Source: a virus. From it: a stretch of 40,550 bases of DNA. Where the stretch lies: IMG/VR virus record IMGVR_UViG_3300037174_000181, positions 1-40,550 of that record; one strand, 5' to 3'. Under the pieces are notes generated by a model that ran no database searches, was not told the DNA's origin, and worked only from the letters and a program-made list of their open reading frames with translations. How positions within the stretch are numbered: position 1 is the stretch's first letter; the number at the start of each line of letters is the position of its first letter. Below are positions 14,096 to 23,242 of the stretch, one piece after another. Position numbers and translations under genes: made by a program.

Positions 14096-14367
14096 TCGAA
14101 GCCGACGTAAAAAGGGCCTTGAAGGCTTACCTGAAAAATCTCGGCGCCTACCAATTTTGGCCTGTGCAAACGGGTTACGGCTCGGCAACCATCGATTGCC
14201 TGGTTTGCTATCGGGGTAGGTTTTACGGCATCGAGACCAAGCGGCCCGGGAGGAAAGAACCCACCCCGCGCCAGAGGTGCGTTATGCGCGAGATCACCGG
14301 GGCCGGCGGCGAGGTATGTTTAGAGAACTCGCCGGGGCTCGAGTCTGTGAGGAAATTACTCAGTTGA
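14092..14367 (+). CDS. VRR-NUC domain nuclease (91 aa)
   Basis: A single-domain protein: EADVKRALKAYLKNLGAYQF, then the catalytic stretch SATIDCLVCY and FYGIETKRPG (D...ExK), followed by TPRQRCVMREI. This is the standard phage VRR-NUC pattern, a PD-(D/E)XK-type nuclease often found beside an SNF2-like helicase; it may act on branched DNA. The only start that keeps the domain is TTG at 14092, in a TTGA overlap. The next possible ATG lies after the catalytic residues. Confidence 0.9.
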   Translation: MIEADVKRALKAYLKNLGAYQFWPVQTGYGSATIDCLVCYRGRFYGIETKRPGRKEPTPRQRCVMREITGAGGEVCLENSPGLESVRKLLS

Positions 14368-15959
14368 TTTACTCCGCGCCCCACGACACGCTCGTCTACC
14401 CGGCCGATAACCGCCTCATGTCGATTACGCAAGGCGCGGTGCGGCTGAATGGCACCTACATCGGAGTGCCGGCGACGCTGGCCAACCTGCAAGCTCTGCG
14501 GCGGTATGAGTTTCCTATTGTCGCGCCGATGGAAAAAGACGGCTACGATTATCCCATTCGTGCGCCGTGGAGTCCACTGCCGCATCAAAGGGTAACTTCA
14601 AATTTCCTTGTGCTCCACACACGCTGCTTCTGCTTTAATGATATGGGTACCATGAAGACGCTTTCGGCGCTCTGGGCCGCGGACTACCTCATGCGCCAGG
14701 CCGAGGCGAAAGGAGAAACATTCCGTGCTCTCGTTGTCGCACCATTATCTACGCTCCAGTCTGTGTGGGGAGATGCAATATGGCGGCACTTTATTGGCCG
14801 CCGGCGCGCTGTCATCCTACATGGCTCCGCTGTCAAGCGCCAAAAACTGCTCAAGGAGTCCGCCGACTTCTACATTGTCAACCACGATGGACTCGGGGTC
14901 GGCGTATCGTCTAACCGGAAACAGGCACTGGAGGGGTTGGCCGCCGATCTCGACGCGCGTCGAGACATCCGCCTTGCAATTGTGGACGAAGCGGCCGTTT
15001 ACCGCGATGCCACGACAAAACGTCATATGGTTGCCCGGCGGCTCATCGGTGCGCGTGATTATCTTTGGTTTATGACTGGTACCCCGACGCCAAACGGGCC
15101 TCTCGACGCCTACGGTCTAGCTAAGCTCGTGAACAACGCCAATGGCGAAAGTTTTCGTTCCTACCAAGAGCGCACAATGCTGCGGGTTGGCCCGTTCAAG
15201 CTAGTCCCGAAGATTACGGCCGTGAGGGCGGCGACGGAGCTGCTTCAACCCGCTATTCGCTACGCAATCGAAACCTGCGTCGATCTGCCGCCGTGTACAG
15301 TGCAGAAGCGTGATGCGGAGCTGTCACCTCCGCAGCATGCGGCGTACAAGCGGCTGCAGCGCGATTGTGTGCTTGCCATGCAGTCCGGTAAGCTTGTTCA
15401 TGCGGTCAACGAAGCCGCGCTGCGCATGAAACTCATTCAGATCGCTTGCGGCGCCATCTACGACACGGACCACGAGACCCACGTAATCGATGCAGGGCCT
15501 CGTTTGCAGATACTCAAGGAGGTGATTGCGGAGTGTCGCGAAAAGATAATTATCTTTGCCCCCTTGACGAGTGTCGTGGATATGCTATATCAGACATTAT
15601 GTAAAGAATACGAGTGCGCGGTTATTAAAGGGGCAGTGGAGCAGAACGATCGCGCCAAGATTTTTCGAGACTTCCAATACCAAAAGGCGCCGAGAATCAT
15701 TGTTGCCGACCCGGGGACAGTAGCTCACGGTCTCACACTTACAGCGGCCTCCGCTGTCATATGGTATGCTCCTACGGACAAGACAGAGCTTTACTTGCAG
15801 GCGAACAAACGCATCGACCGCCCGGGGCAGACAAAAAGCACAAACATTATCCAAATAGCCGCGACGCCTGTTGAGCGGGAAATTTATAAAAGGTTGGAGA
15901 ACAACCAAAACATGATGGGAATCATCTTGAAGATGGTTGAAGAGGGAAAACTCAAATGA
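14364..15959 (+). CDS. SNF2/SWI2-like superfamily 2 helicase (531 aa)
   Basis: Motif I is NDMGTMKT near residue 92 (the usual form is DEMGLGKT). Motif II is IVDEAAVYRD near 205 (DEAA instead of DEAH). Motif III is WFMTGTPTPN. The C-terminal RecA-like domain has ADPGTVAHGLTLTAASAVIW and ANKRIDRPGQT near 480. All are typical of phage SNF2-like translocases, which probably remodel recombination or replication intermediates with the VRR-NUC nuclease encoded just upstream. An ATG 87 bases further upstream is in frame but lies inside the VRR-NUC gene. TTG at 14364, in a TTGA overlap with GAGGAAA before it, matches the other genes of this module. Confidence 0.9.
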   Translation: MIYSAPHDTLVYPADNRLMSITQGAVRLNGTYIGVPATLANLQALRRYEFPIVAPMEKDGYDYPIRAPWSPLPHQRVTSNFLVLHTRCFCFNDMGTMKTLSALWAADYLMRQAEAKGETFRALVVAPLSTLQSVWGDAIWRHFIGRRRAVILHGSAVKRQKLLKESADFYIVNHDGLGVGVSSNRKQALEGLAADLDARRDIRLAIVDEAAVYRDATTKRHMVARRLIGARDYLWFMTGTPTPNGPLDAYGLAKLVNNANGESFRSYQERTMLRVGPFKLVPKITAVRAATELLQPAIRYAIETCVDLPPCTVQKRDAELSPPQHAAYKRLQRDCVLAMQSGKLVHAVNEAALRMKLIQIACGAIYDTDHETHVIDAGPRLQILKEVIAECREKIIIFAPLTSVVDMLYQTLCKEYECAVIKGAVEQNDRAKIFRDFQYQKAPRIIVADPGTVAHGLTLTAASAVIWYAPTDKTELYLQANKRIDRPGQTKSTNIIQIAATPVEREIYKRLENNQNMMGIILKMVEEGKLK

Positions 15960-16336
15960 ACACAGAAGAAGTAATAGCCAAAGTTATTGCTCTGCGCAAC
16001 ACGAAGGATGCGATAAAAAAAGAGCGAGACGCCGAGCTTGCAGAGTACGAAGCTGCGGTCACTACTTGCGAAAATTGGCTGCTCGGGATCATGCTGGAAC
16101 GCGGTGAGACCAATATCAAGACCGCGTCCGGTACGGCTTATACGACCTCCCAAATGCAGGTGAAACTGGTTGACCGCGCGGCGCTCGTCGAGTGGTCGCG
16201 AGCGGAGAACGATTACAATATGTTCACCAACGCGGTTTCTAAAGATTGGTGCCGCGCGTTCATTGCGCGCACAAACGAACCCCCGCCGGGGGTTGATATC
16301 ACGACCTCGACGGTCGTCAACGTGAGGAAATCATGA
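15956..16336 (+). CDS. Conserved-type phage protein with N-terminal coiled coil (126 aa)
   Basis: ATGA overlap with the helicase gene. Residues 1-45 form a charged helix (KVIALRNTKDAIKKERDAEL). The rest has NIKTASGTAYTTSQMQVKL and PPPGVDITTSTVVNVRK, a pattern I recall from phage proteins encoded beside SNF2 helicases and the following gene. Function unknown; a role in recombination or ssDNA handling is suggested only by context. Confidence 0.75.
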   Translation: MNTEEVIAKVIALRNTKDAIKKERDAELAEYEAAVTTCENWLLGIMLERGETNIKTASGTAYTTSQMQVKLVDRAALVEWSRAENDYNMFTNAVSKDWCRAFIARTNEPPPGVDITTSTVVNVRKS

Positions 16337-17334
16337 TGCTGAAATTACCCGCCTACCTCTCCCCTGCCAACCCAGGGCTTATGAACAAGCTCATGGGGGG
16401 GCTCGGTGCTAGCCAGCCGCCGACGATAAGCCGGCGGAATAATCGCTTTACACTCGTCCAAGCGAACGGGGAGACCCATGGGGCTCTCTTGCCTAGCCTG
16501 ACCCTCGACGTAGTGATTGTCGGCGGCAACGAGCATTCTTCTAAGGTCTACTATGAGAATGCTTATAACCCCGAGGAAGCCTCGGCGCCCGACTGCTGGT
16601 CGGACAATGGTGTGGGGCCGTCATCGCAAGCCGCAAAACCCCAGAATGATCTCTGCGCGACCTGCCCGCAGAACAAGTGGGGCTCGCGGGTATCTAAAGT
16701 GTCCGGGAAGCCGGTTCAGGCTTGCCAGACATACAAAAAGATTGCGTGCCTTGTCATGGGCGACCGGAGTGGAACTGTCTATTTGCTGGCCATCCCGCCG
16801 GCTTCTCTTGGCGCTTGGCGCGGCTATACCGCCCACCTCGCAGGGCAAAACGTCAGCGCCGAGCAGATCGTAACGCGCTTGATGTTTGCCGATAAAGAAC
16901 TCGGCGTTCTCAAGTTTGAGCCGGTCGGTTTCATCGCTGAGGACTTCGTCGAACCGATCAAAAAGATTATTGAAAGTGGCGAGGCGGACACTGTGACCGG
17001 GGCGAATGACCAGCCAAGCGGTACAGCGCTACAGGCGCCGCGTGAAACAAGGCAAATCTCCGCGCAACCCGAGTACCCCGTACCCGAGAGCATCCCGCGA
17101 CGGGCGCGCAGGACCGCGGCGCAAATGCAAGAGGCACAGTCTGTGCCTAATGCGGCGCCGGAGAAGGACAACGAGGTTGAGGCGGAGAAGGACGAGGAGG
17201 TTGAGGCGGAGATCACGCGCTACCGCGCGGAACTCGCGGCGAAAAAAGCAACCCCGGCTCCGGGCAAAACGCCGGTGCCGCGGGAGGATATTAGTAACAT
17301 GCTCAACGCGGCCCTCAAATTGACGACTCGTTGA
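16333..17334 (+). CDS. Phage protein with Cys cluster and acidic tail, candidate ssDNA-binding/recombination factor (333 aa)
   Basis: The first 200 residues contain VVIVGGNEHSSKVYYEN, PDCWSDNGVGPSS and a Cys cluster CATCPQNKWGS...ACQTYKK that could bind zinc. From about 215 the chain is low-complexity and Pro/Ala-rich, with a duplicated acidic repeat (NEVEAEKDEEVEAE). A folded domain followed by an acidic tail resembles phage SSB proteins, but this is inference; homologs I recall are annotated as hypothetical. It is the last gene of the right arm. Its final 20 bases overlap the convergent ATP-grasp gene, and no terminator hairpin is visible. Confidence 0.75.
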   Translation: MMLKLPAYLSPANPGLMNKLMGGLGASQPPTISRRNNRFTLVQANGETHGALLPSLTLDVVIVGGNEHSSKVYYENAYNPEEASAPDCWSDNGVGPSSQAAKPQNDLCATCPQNKWGSRVSKVSGKPVQACQTYKKIACLVMGDRSGTVYLLAIPPASLGAWRGYTAHLAGQNVSAEQIVTRLMFADKELGVLKFEPVGFIAEDFVEPIKKIIESGEADTVTGANDQPSGTALQAPRETRQISAQPEYPVPESIPRRARRTAAQMQEAQSVPNAAPEKDNEVEAEKDEEVEAEITRYRAELAAKKATPAPGKTPVPREDISNMLNAALKLTTR

Positions 17335-18640
17335 AGACCATCCCCGTAGCATATCCGTGAGCTTGGATGACGGGTAACTGCTTTGCTAGTCTATCACCAA
17401 TGTCGGTTCTGTACATAGGATTGTTCGGGACCGACAGCCTTTTCAGGCGCCGGTAGACTTTCTGCTTGGCGTCGTAGACCGTATTACCTACAGATGACAT
17501 GACAAGTACATAGTCGCCAGCCGTGACTGGTATCAGTCGTGTCTCAACCTTCCCCCCCACGTCGACCGGAGCTTCGCCTTGCTGCATTTCACAAAAATGA
17601 ACTCGTGGCAGCAACCCGTCAGTAATTCCATAGACCGGGATTCCAACAACTTCTTTTCGCGTCAAGTGAGAATACGGGTAATCCGGGATAGAGAGGACGA
17701 CGCCCATGGCTATTAGATCAAGCGTAAAGTTGCCCGCGTCGAGGCCTTGTGAAAGGTCATGCAACCATTGTACGCAGTCTCCGGTGTGGAGGGCCTGCTG
17801 TATATTGTAAGTCGGCCAGCCGGGCCGCATCGTGAATTCCAGCGGCCACGCGTGTCCTTGCTCGTCAAGGATACAATTAACGTCAATGTACCCGACGTAA
17901 CCGGCTTTCGCCAAAAGTTCACCCAGCGGCTCGAGCATTATGCGCGCGAGTTTTGACCGGCGCACGTAGCGTAGAACTGTCCCTTGCTCGCCGGTGGCTA
18001 CTCCTTTATCACCGTCCATCAATTTCTTAAACTCGAAATTCTCACACCACCCCGTGTTGAACCCGCCGGGGCCAAACCATCCGCCGACCGCCATTTCGAC
18101 GCCCTCGACAAATTCTTGCAGAATGAACGGCGCCTTGATCTTGCCGAACTTCTGCCACCGCTGGAGCATGAAGACCATGTCAGCGGGGGTCTTTGCGCAG
18201 TAGCTCAGCGCTTTGTCGGCATCGCCGGAGGGCTTTGACACGAACCGCCGGCCTTCCTTTTTCACGTAAACTATGGCTTTATTGTAATCGTTGAACTCCT
18301 TGCAAGGGGGCGTTTCTATACCGTGCTTGCGCAGTACCTCCATGCCGATACCGCGATCGAGTTCCCATAGCGCCGTTTCGGGCGAGGGGCCGATGATCGG
18401 CACCCCTAGTGCACGCCACGTGTCAAGCTCGCGCAGGTATTTTGTATTGTCAGCGAGGAAAACCAGGTCCGGCCAATGCAGCCAAGGGTGAAAGTCCTCA
18501 ATTATCTCGACGAGCCCGCGGCCGATTGCCTTGGTCTTCTCAGTCTGCCGGATGAACAGCTTGACCTTGTGGCCGTCGCGTTGCGCCCGCATGGCAAAGT
18601 CGAGAGCGGCGCCGGCCTGGTCAATGATCAGAAGTCTCAT
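17315..18640 (-). CDS. PurD-like ATP-grasp enzyme (phosphoribosylamine-glycine ligase family, 441 aa)
   Basis: A full-length protein of about the size of PurD. The N-terminal Rossmann-like part is LLIIDQAGAALDFAMRAQRD; the PurD-style GPSPETALWE and the ATP-binding RRFVSKPSGDADKALSY follow. The ATP-grasp core is ILQEFVEGVEMAVGGWF and YIDVNCILDEQGHAWPLEFT. PurD joins glycine to phosphoribosylamine in purine synthesis; ATP-grasp enzymes as a class make amide-type bonds. A phage copy could boost purine supply or act in DNA or protein modification. It is the last gene of the late operon (ATGA overlap with the 1130-aa protein), which is an unusual place for a metabolic gene. Confidence 0.8.
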   Translation of the reverse strand: MRLLIIDQAGAALDFAMRAQRDGHKVKLFIRQTEKTKAIGRGLVEIIEDFHPWLHWPDLVFLADNTKYLRELDTWRALGVPIIGPSPETALWELDRGIGMEVLRKHGIETPPCKEFNDYNKAIVYVKKEGRRFVSKPSGDADKALSYCAKTPADMVFMLQRWQKFGKIKAPFILQEFVEGVEMAVGGWFGPGGFNTGWCENFEFKKLMDGDKGVATGEQGTVLRYVRRSKLARIMLEPLGELLAKAGYVGYIDVNCILDEQGHAWPLEFTMRPGWPTYNIQQALHTGDCVQWLHDLSQGLDAGNFTLDLIAMGVVLSIPDYPYSHLTRKEVVGIPVYGITDGLLPRVHFCEMQQGEAPVDVGGKVETRLIPVTAGDYVLVMSSVGNTVYDAKQKVYRRLKRLSVPNNPMYRTDIGDRLAKQLPVIQAHGYATGMVFNESSI

Positions 18641-21600
18641 TGGACACCCTTGTATGGCTTCTTTTTATGTCGTGCGATATATGACTGTACAAAGGCATGC
18701 TTACCTGCCGGGCGGTAGCCTTTCACTTGCAATGTCGATTGCGTGTAGTCGTACCATGCCTTGTTTGCATCAGCCTCTAGCCTTTGGTGCTCCTTCATCT
18801 GTCTATAAGCTTCGGGATCGTGCGCGTACATCGGCGCCGGCCGCATCCCCATGAATCGCTCGACCCCGCCAATTTTCGAGCCGGGCAGTTGCTTCTCCAT
18901 AGACTGCATGAAGATGGGCGCCATTTCGCCGAGAGAATACTCGAGATATTTGCGTAGCGCCGGCAGTGCGCCCATGTCGCTCGGCGCGATCGGATGACCG
19001 GCCCAGTCGGCACCATTGGCGATGTGGTATGCCAACTGCAAGCCCATATTGCCCTTGTTCGCCAACTCTTGCTTGGGGTCAAACATGAAGGCAATGAACT
19101 GCGGGTCGTAGCCGGGCCATACTTCCCGCTCGGGCTTGCCGGTGCGCGCATCAATACCGCCCGTCCGGGGGAAATAAAGATCCCGCCAGTCCGCCGGCGC
19201 TTCACCGGTACGGAAGTAGGTAGTCATCGCACCAACCGTCCCCGCTATAATTGCAAGGGCGACGGGGTAGGACATGTTAGGGGTCCAATCCCGGGTGAAG
19301 GGAAACTTGGCGGTGTCGCGAATAGCTTTGCCTGCCATGCGGCCTGTGCCAAGTTCGTAGGAGTAGGAGAAGACCGCGGCCTGTGCAATTTGTTTGGCGG
19401 TCTTATTCCACAAAATGTTATCGTGGTTCATCTCGCCAAAGCGATCGTCGATGATGTCGGCTGCCTTTCGCGCGAACGCCACCTGCTCGGCCTCGGTTGC
19501 TGTGGGGTTCTTGTTAAGCCAAGTGGTGATCATGTCGTACATCGCGCCGTTCTTTATCAGGGGGATGTAAACGTTGAACAGGGGTGAGTTGAGGGTTTCT
19601 AACGGGCTTGCGAGGGTTTTACCGACCGCTCGCGCGGTGCCGAGTACCGGGTGCGCCTTGACATCAGCCGCAGCGGCCTGTGCTTCGAGCTTCAGTGCGC
19701 CGCGCCGGAATGCGGTGAACAGGTTGACCGCGCCGCTGAAGCGGTACTCATCTATCGCGGCGCCTTTTCCCCGCATGCGGAAGTTGGCCTTGGCCGCAAG
19801 ATCGACAACTTTCATCAGGTGAGGTGAGCCAATATCATGCAAGTACGCACGTTGGACTCGATACCCGCGTATCGCGGACGTGACGAATTTGAAAGGAGTC
19901 GCTACCACCGCTCGGGCGGTTCGAGCACTTCCTTTGGTAAGTTCACGACCCGCAGCCATAGGATGCCCATGCGCAATCTCCCGTGCAGTCCCGCCAACGG
20001 TCCCGGCAAGCTCATCTATGGCGTTCGAGAGGCCGCCCACGGTCGACTCCTTGACCATGTTCACCGCGTGGTAGGCGGAAATGGCGAGCTTCAGGGCCGT
20101 CATCGAGTTGAAGGCACCCTGTACCCCTCGCAGGAGAGGACCGCTTACCGGCCCGTTAGTTCCCTGCGAGATATAGTTGTTCCACACTGTCGCAAAACCT
20201 TGCGGGGCATAAGCAACCTCGTGTCGGCTTGTGCCTTTGGCCGTCCACCCTTTGAGTTCGGCCCAGCCGGTCGGCTGGGCGCCGCGCTTTTTGTAGATAA
20301 CTTTCCCCGCGTCAGAGGCGGTCTCAATGACTTCGTTCGCACTGAGAAAGCGGCCGGCTGCGGTGATATCGCGGATGACGATCTCTATCGGGTCAGTCGT
20401 CACGGGGATGAGCCCGGCGCGGATACCATCCGCATAGGTCGCGTACTTCTTCCCCTTCGTGAAGCTGCTTGAGCCCTCCTTACCACCCCCGGCAAAAAAC
20501 TCGCGCGCCTTCTCGGGGTCCTGCCACATCTGCTTAAGATGATCCTCTTCGAACTGCATCTTGTTTGTGGCGGACGCGGCCTCGTATTTACCTCGGTACT
20601 TCAGCATGACCCCGCGAATGGTATCGAGCAGTGGCTTAATCTCAGGCGAGGGCTCATAGCCGGCGGTCGCCTTCTCAGTGCGCCGTTGAATGTAATCAAT
20701 CACGTCGAAGCGCTCGCCTGGATCGAGCCCGTTCACAAACTTGCGATATTCCTCGAGCGCCGCGCTTGCGCGCTCGACGTCACGCGTCTCTTGACCGGTC
20801 GCTTCGCGGATAAGCCCCTTTGCATACGCGGCGTCCGGGCCAAAGCCCGTAACGGCTTGGAGTTTCTTCGCTGCGAGTTTCAAGCCCTCAATGCGCCCGG
20901 GCTTTGCGAGCATGAATGCCTTCTCACGATCGGCGATGTTGCCCCTGAGAATGTCTTCGGTTGTGGCGACAGCGGCACCGACGGCCTTCCCTTCAGCAAG
21001 GGGGGCTTTGGCTTTAGCTTTGGGCGCGCCCGGCCAGATTTCCGGGGCAGGTTTTTTTGCATGCATAACTCGTTTGACGTCAGGATATTTCCTTTTGATG
21101 GCGGCCGACAACTGGCGCTTAAGCGCGGGGGAGGGCGTAGAATCATTTGTAAGTTCGACTGTTTTTATGTGGAATTTTTCACCGCTCACCCCCCCGTATA
21201 CACGCCCTAAAACATCTCCATGCGCGTTTCTGATAGTAAAAAAAGGATTGCCGGGATCTTTGTACTGCGGATTGAACCCTTCGGAAAAGGAAGACGGCGC
21301 AACCGATACAATCCCTTGCCGAGGTTTCCCCTCGCGCGCTTCGGCAAAGGAAGGTGGCGCGGGCGGTTCAAGCGGCTTCGGCGCCGCAACCGCGGGCGGT
21401 TCAAGCGGCTGCGGTTGCGGCGCCGGCTCGGGAATCTTCGAGCCTCTGATTATCGCCCGCTCAGGCGCCGAGGCCGCCGGCTCTGAACCTCGGATCATTG
21501 CAAGGAGCCGGGCGTTTGAGCCGACAGGGGTGACTATGTGCGGTAGTTCGCCACCGAAATAACCAGGATCAACTCCCTCGCCATAGGCGTAGAGTGTGCC

Positions 21601-22029
21601 AAGCACAGGAGACGCGAGCGATCGCACCGGGCCTTCAATCATATCCAGAAAGCTAGTGTAGGCTCCCGGAGTGCCAAAAGTTTCTTTTCCTCGTCGCCAT
21701 TGTTCCTGGCCGGCCTCGAACTCGCTAGCAATGCTCTCACCCCAGCGTTTCAACATGCCCCCGGGCGCGCGGGAGAGCTGGCTTACCTCCGTATCGAGTT
21801 CTGTAGGCTTTACGGGAACGGTCTTCGAGCTTAGTTCCTCCCCGGCCGGCGCGAGCGTGACGCCCGGCAGTTCGGGGTGAGGCCTCGGCGGCCCGACGCC
21901 TACCGGGAGCTTACCCGCAAAACTGTCATCGCCGGCTTGCGGGCGAGCAAACGCCGGACCGGCACTATTGTCTTGAGGGCGAGCGAACGCCGGGAGAGCG
22001 AACTTAGGGATACGGACAGGAGTGTCCAT
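18637..22029 (-). CDS. Large internal virion / DNA ejection protein (1130 aa)
   Basis: The N-terminal about 250 residues are Pro/Ala-rich and disordered, with a duplicated AFARPQ. A helical middle and a long C-terminal region follow, with FGEMNHDNILWNKTAKQIAQ and AVFSYSYELGTGR. That pattern is known to me from very large podophage virion proteins encoded near the end of the structural operon. Size, position and helical content fit an ejected core protein that helps DNA cross the cell envelope. I see no lytic transglycosylase or RNA polymerase motif. The start ATG follows the upstream stop directly. Confidence 0.75.
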   Translation of the reverse strand: MDTPVRIPKFALPAFARPQDNSAGPAFARPQAGDDSFAGKLPVGVGPPRPHPELPGVTLAPAGEELSSKTVPVKPTELDTEVSQLSRAPGGMLKRWGESIASEFEAGQEQWRRGKETFGTPGAYTSFLDMIEGPVRSLASPVLGTLYAYGEGVDPGYFGGELPHIVTPVGSNARLLAMIRGSEPAASAPERAIIRGSKIPEPAPQPQPLEPPAVAAPKPLEPPAPPSFAEAREGKPRQGIVSVAPSSFSEGFNPQYKDPGNPFFTIRNAHGDVLGRVYGGVSGEKFHIKTVELTNDSTPSPALKRQLSAAIKRKYPDVKRVMHAKKPAPEIWPGAPKAKAKAPLAEGKAVGAAVATTEDILRGNIADREKAFMLAKPGRIEGLKLAAKKLQAVTGFGPDAAYAKGLIREATGQETRDVERASAALEEYRKFVNGLDPGERFDVIDYIQRRTEKATAGYEPSPEIKPLLDTIRGVMLKYRGKYEAASATNKMQFEEDHLKQMWQDPEKAREFFAGGGKEGSSSFTKGKKYATYADGIRAGLIPVTTDPIEIVIRDITAAGRFLSANEVIETASDAGKVIYKKRGAQPTGWAELKGWTAKGTSRHEVAYAPQGFATVWNNYISQGTNGPVSGPLLRGVQGAFNSMTALKLAISAYHAVNMVKESTVGGLSNAIDELAGTVGGTAREIAHGHPMAAGRELTKGSARTARAVVATPFKFVTSAIRGYRVQRAYLHDIGSPHLMKVVDLAAKANFRMRGKGAAIDEYRFSGAVNLFTAFRRGALKLEAQAAAADVKAHPVLGTARAVGKTLASPLETLNSPLFNVYIPLIKNGAMYDMITTWLNKNPTATEAEQVAFARKAADIIDDRFGEMNHDNILWNKTAKQIAQAAVFSYSYELGTGRMAGKAIRDTAKFPFTRDWTPNMSYPVALAIIAGTVGAMTTYFRTGEAPADWRDLYFPRTGGIDARTGKPEREVWPGYDPQFIAFMFDPKQELANKGNMGLQLAYHIANGADWAGHPIAPSDMGALPALRKYLEYSLGEMAPIFMQSMEKQLPGSKIGGVERFMGMRPAPMYAHDPEAYRQMKEHQRLEADANKAWYDYTQSTLQVKGYRPAGKHAFVQSYIARHKKKPYKGVQ

Positions 22030-23241
22030 TCACTTAATTTCTTCCCAATTTACTCGGTCGTCGTAATCTCCTGAGCCTTTATATCTCAGCCTTTTGCCCT
22101 TATAGTCGATTTCCTCTCGGGGCGACTTCGTGAGCAGCCCGTTGAGCTTCCGCTTTGCCGTCTCCAGCGCTCCCCCGTCAGCTCGATTATCCACCTCCGC
22201 ATTACTCTTCCGCTCGGCCGCCGGGGGCTCGTGGGTGATACTTGGCTCGGTCTTGTACTCTCGTTCAATTTCCTCGCGCTGCTTGTCCAACTCCTTGATT
22301 TGACCAGCGGCTTCTTTGATTAACCGGGGCTTCTCCTCCGGGTCCACCATGACACTCGAGGCCTTTGCGTCGAGATCAAGCGCGCGCAGCTTGGCCTGCG
22401 TGTTCTCCTTTATAAGCCGCTGTTGCGTCTTAAGAGTGGCTTGTGCCGCGCGGTAGGCGAAGTCGCGCTCGTCCTTATTTGTAGAGTGCGACAATACGTC
22501 GCGGTGAAGGGACAATTGTTCTTTAAATTGTTCGCTGAGTCGGGCTTCGTGCTGCTCTGCCAGCTGGACTTTGGTGTCGAGCGCTCGGCCGCGCTCCGTC
22601 TCTTGCGCCCTATGCGACCGTTCCACTTCTTCTTCCCTGCGGATGGCGAGTTGCGGTTGCACTTGCCGCCACGCCTGAAGCGCTTGCGTGTTCATGACCG
22701 GCTCGAGTGTCTTAATCACTCGCATGAATTCCTCGGGGCGCCCCTGCGGGTTCGCCTGTCTCCAAGCCCGCGCGATCTGCTCGAGAGTCATTTGCCCGAC
22801 CGGCAACTGCCCCTGAGGTTGCGCTTGCTGCGGGGGCTGCTGCGGGGGCTGCTGCTGGGGCTGCTGCGGGGGCTGCTGCGGGGGCTGCTGCGGGGGCTGC
22901 TGCTGCTGGGGCTGCTGCGGGGGCTGCTGCGGGGGCTGCTGCGGGGGCTGCTGCGGGCCACCCCCCAATGGACTTTGCAGTTGCCCCTGAGGTTGCGCCT
23001 GCGGGACGGGCGGTTGTGCACCGCCAATCCCGAGCTTGCTCAACAAGCCACCAAGCCCGGTCGGCTGCTGCGGCGGACCACCAAGCCCGTACATTTGCAA
23101 CAGCGTATTACCCGCTGGCGCATTGGATTGGTTCTGTAGTTTTTGTTGCAGCATCGCCATAATCGCCGGGTCAACCGTCTGTGCGAAGCCGCCTCCTACC
23201 GAGCCTAAAAGATTGCCGATACCACCGCCGAATCCTGCCAT
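22030..23241 (-). CDS. Internal virion protein with PQQPPQQ repeats and coiled coil (403 aa)
   Basis: Gly-rich start (MAGFGGGIGNLLGSVGGGFA), a Pro/Gln low-complexity block (residues about 95-145), then a long charged coiled coil (REEEVERSHRAQETERGRAL onward). The C-terminus is basic/acidic mixed. It sits in the internal-core cluster, and similar Gln-rich proteins occur in this position in other podophages. It probably scaffolds or forms part of the ejection apparatus (inference). Confidence 0.7.
   Translation of the reverse strand: MAGFGGGIGNLLGSVGGGFAQTVDPAIMAMLQQKLQNQSNAPAGNTLLQMYGLGGPPQQPTGLGGLLSKLGIGGAQPPVPQAQPQGQLQSPLGGGPQQPPQQPPQQPPQQPQQQQPPQQPPQQPPQQPQQQPPQQPPQQAQPQGQLPVGQMTLEQIARAWRQANPQGRPEEFMRVIKTLEPVMNTQALQAWRQVQPQLAIRREEEVERSHRAQETERGRALDTKVQLAEQHEARLSEQFKEQLSLHRDVLSHSTNKDERDFAYRAAQATLKTQQRLIKENTQAKLRALDLDAKASSVMVDPEEKPRLIKEAAGQIKELDKQREEIEREYKTEPSITHEPPAAERKSNAEVDNRADGGALETAKRKLNGLLTKSPREEIDYKGKRLRYKGSGDYDDRVNWEEIK
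22828..22956. repeat. GCTGCGGGG-type microsatellite encoding PQQ repeats
   Basis: Short in-frame repeats of CTGCGGGGG / CTGCTGG units inside the 403-aa gene. They encode PPQQ blocks of varying register. A length-variable, slippage-prone tract. Confidence 0.85.
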
Positions 23242-23242
23242 G

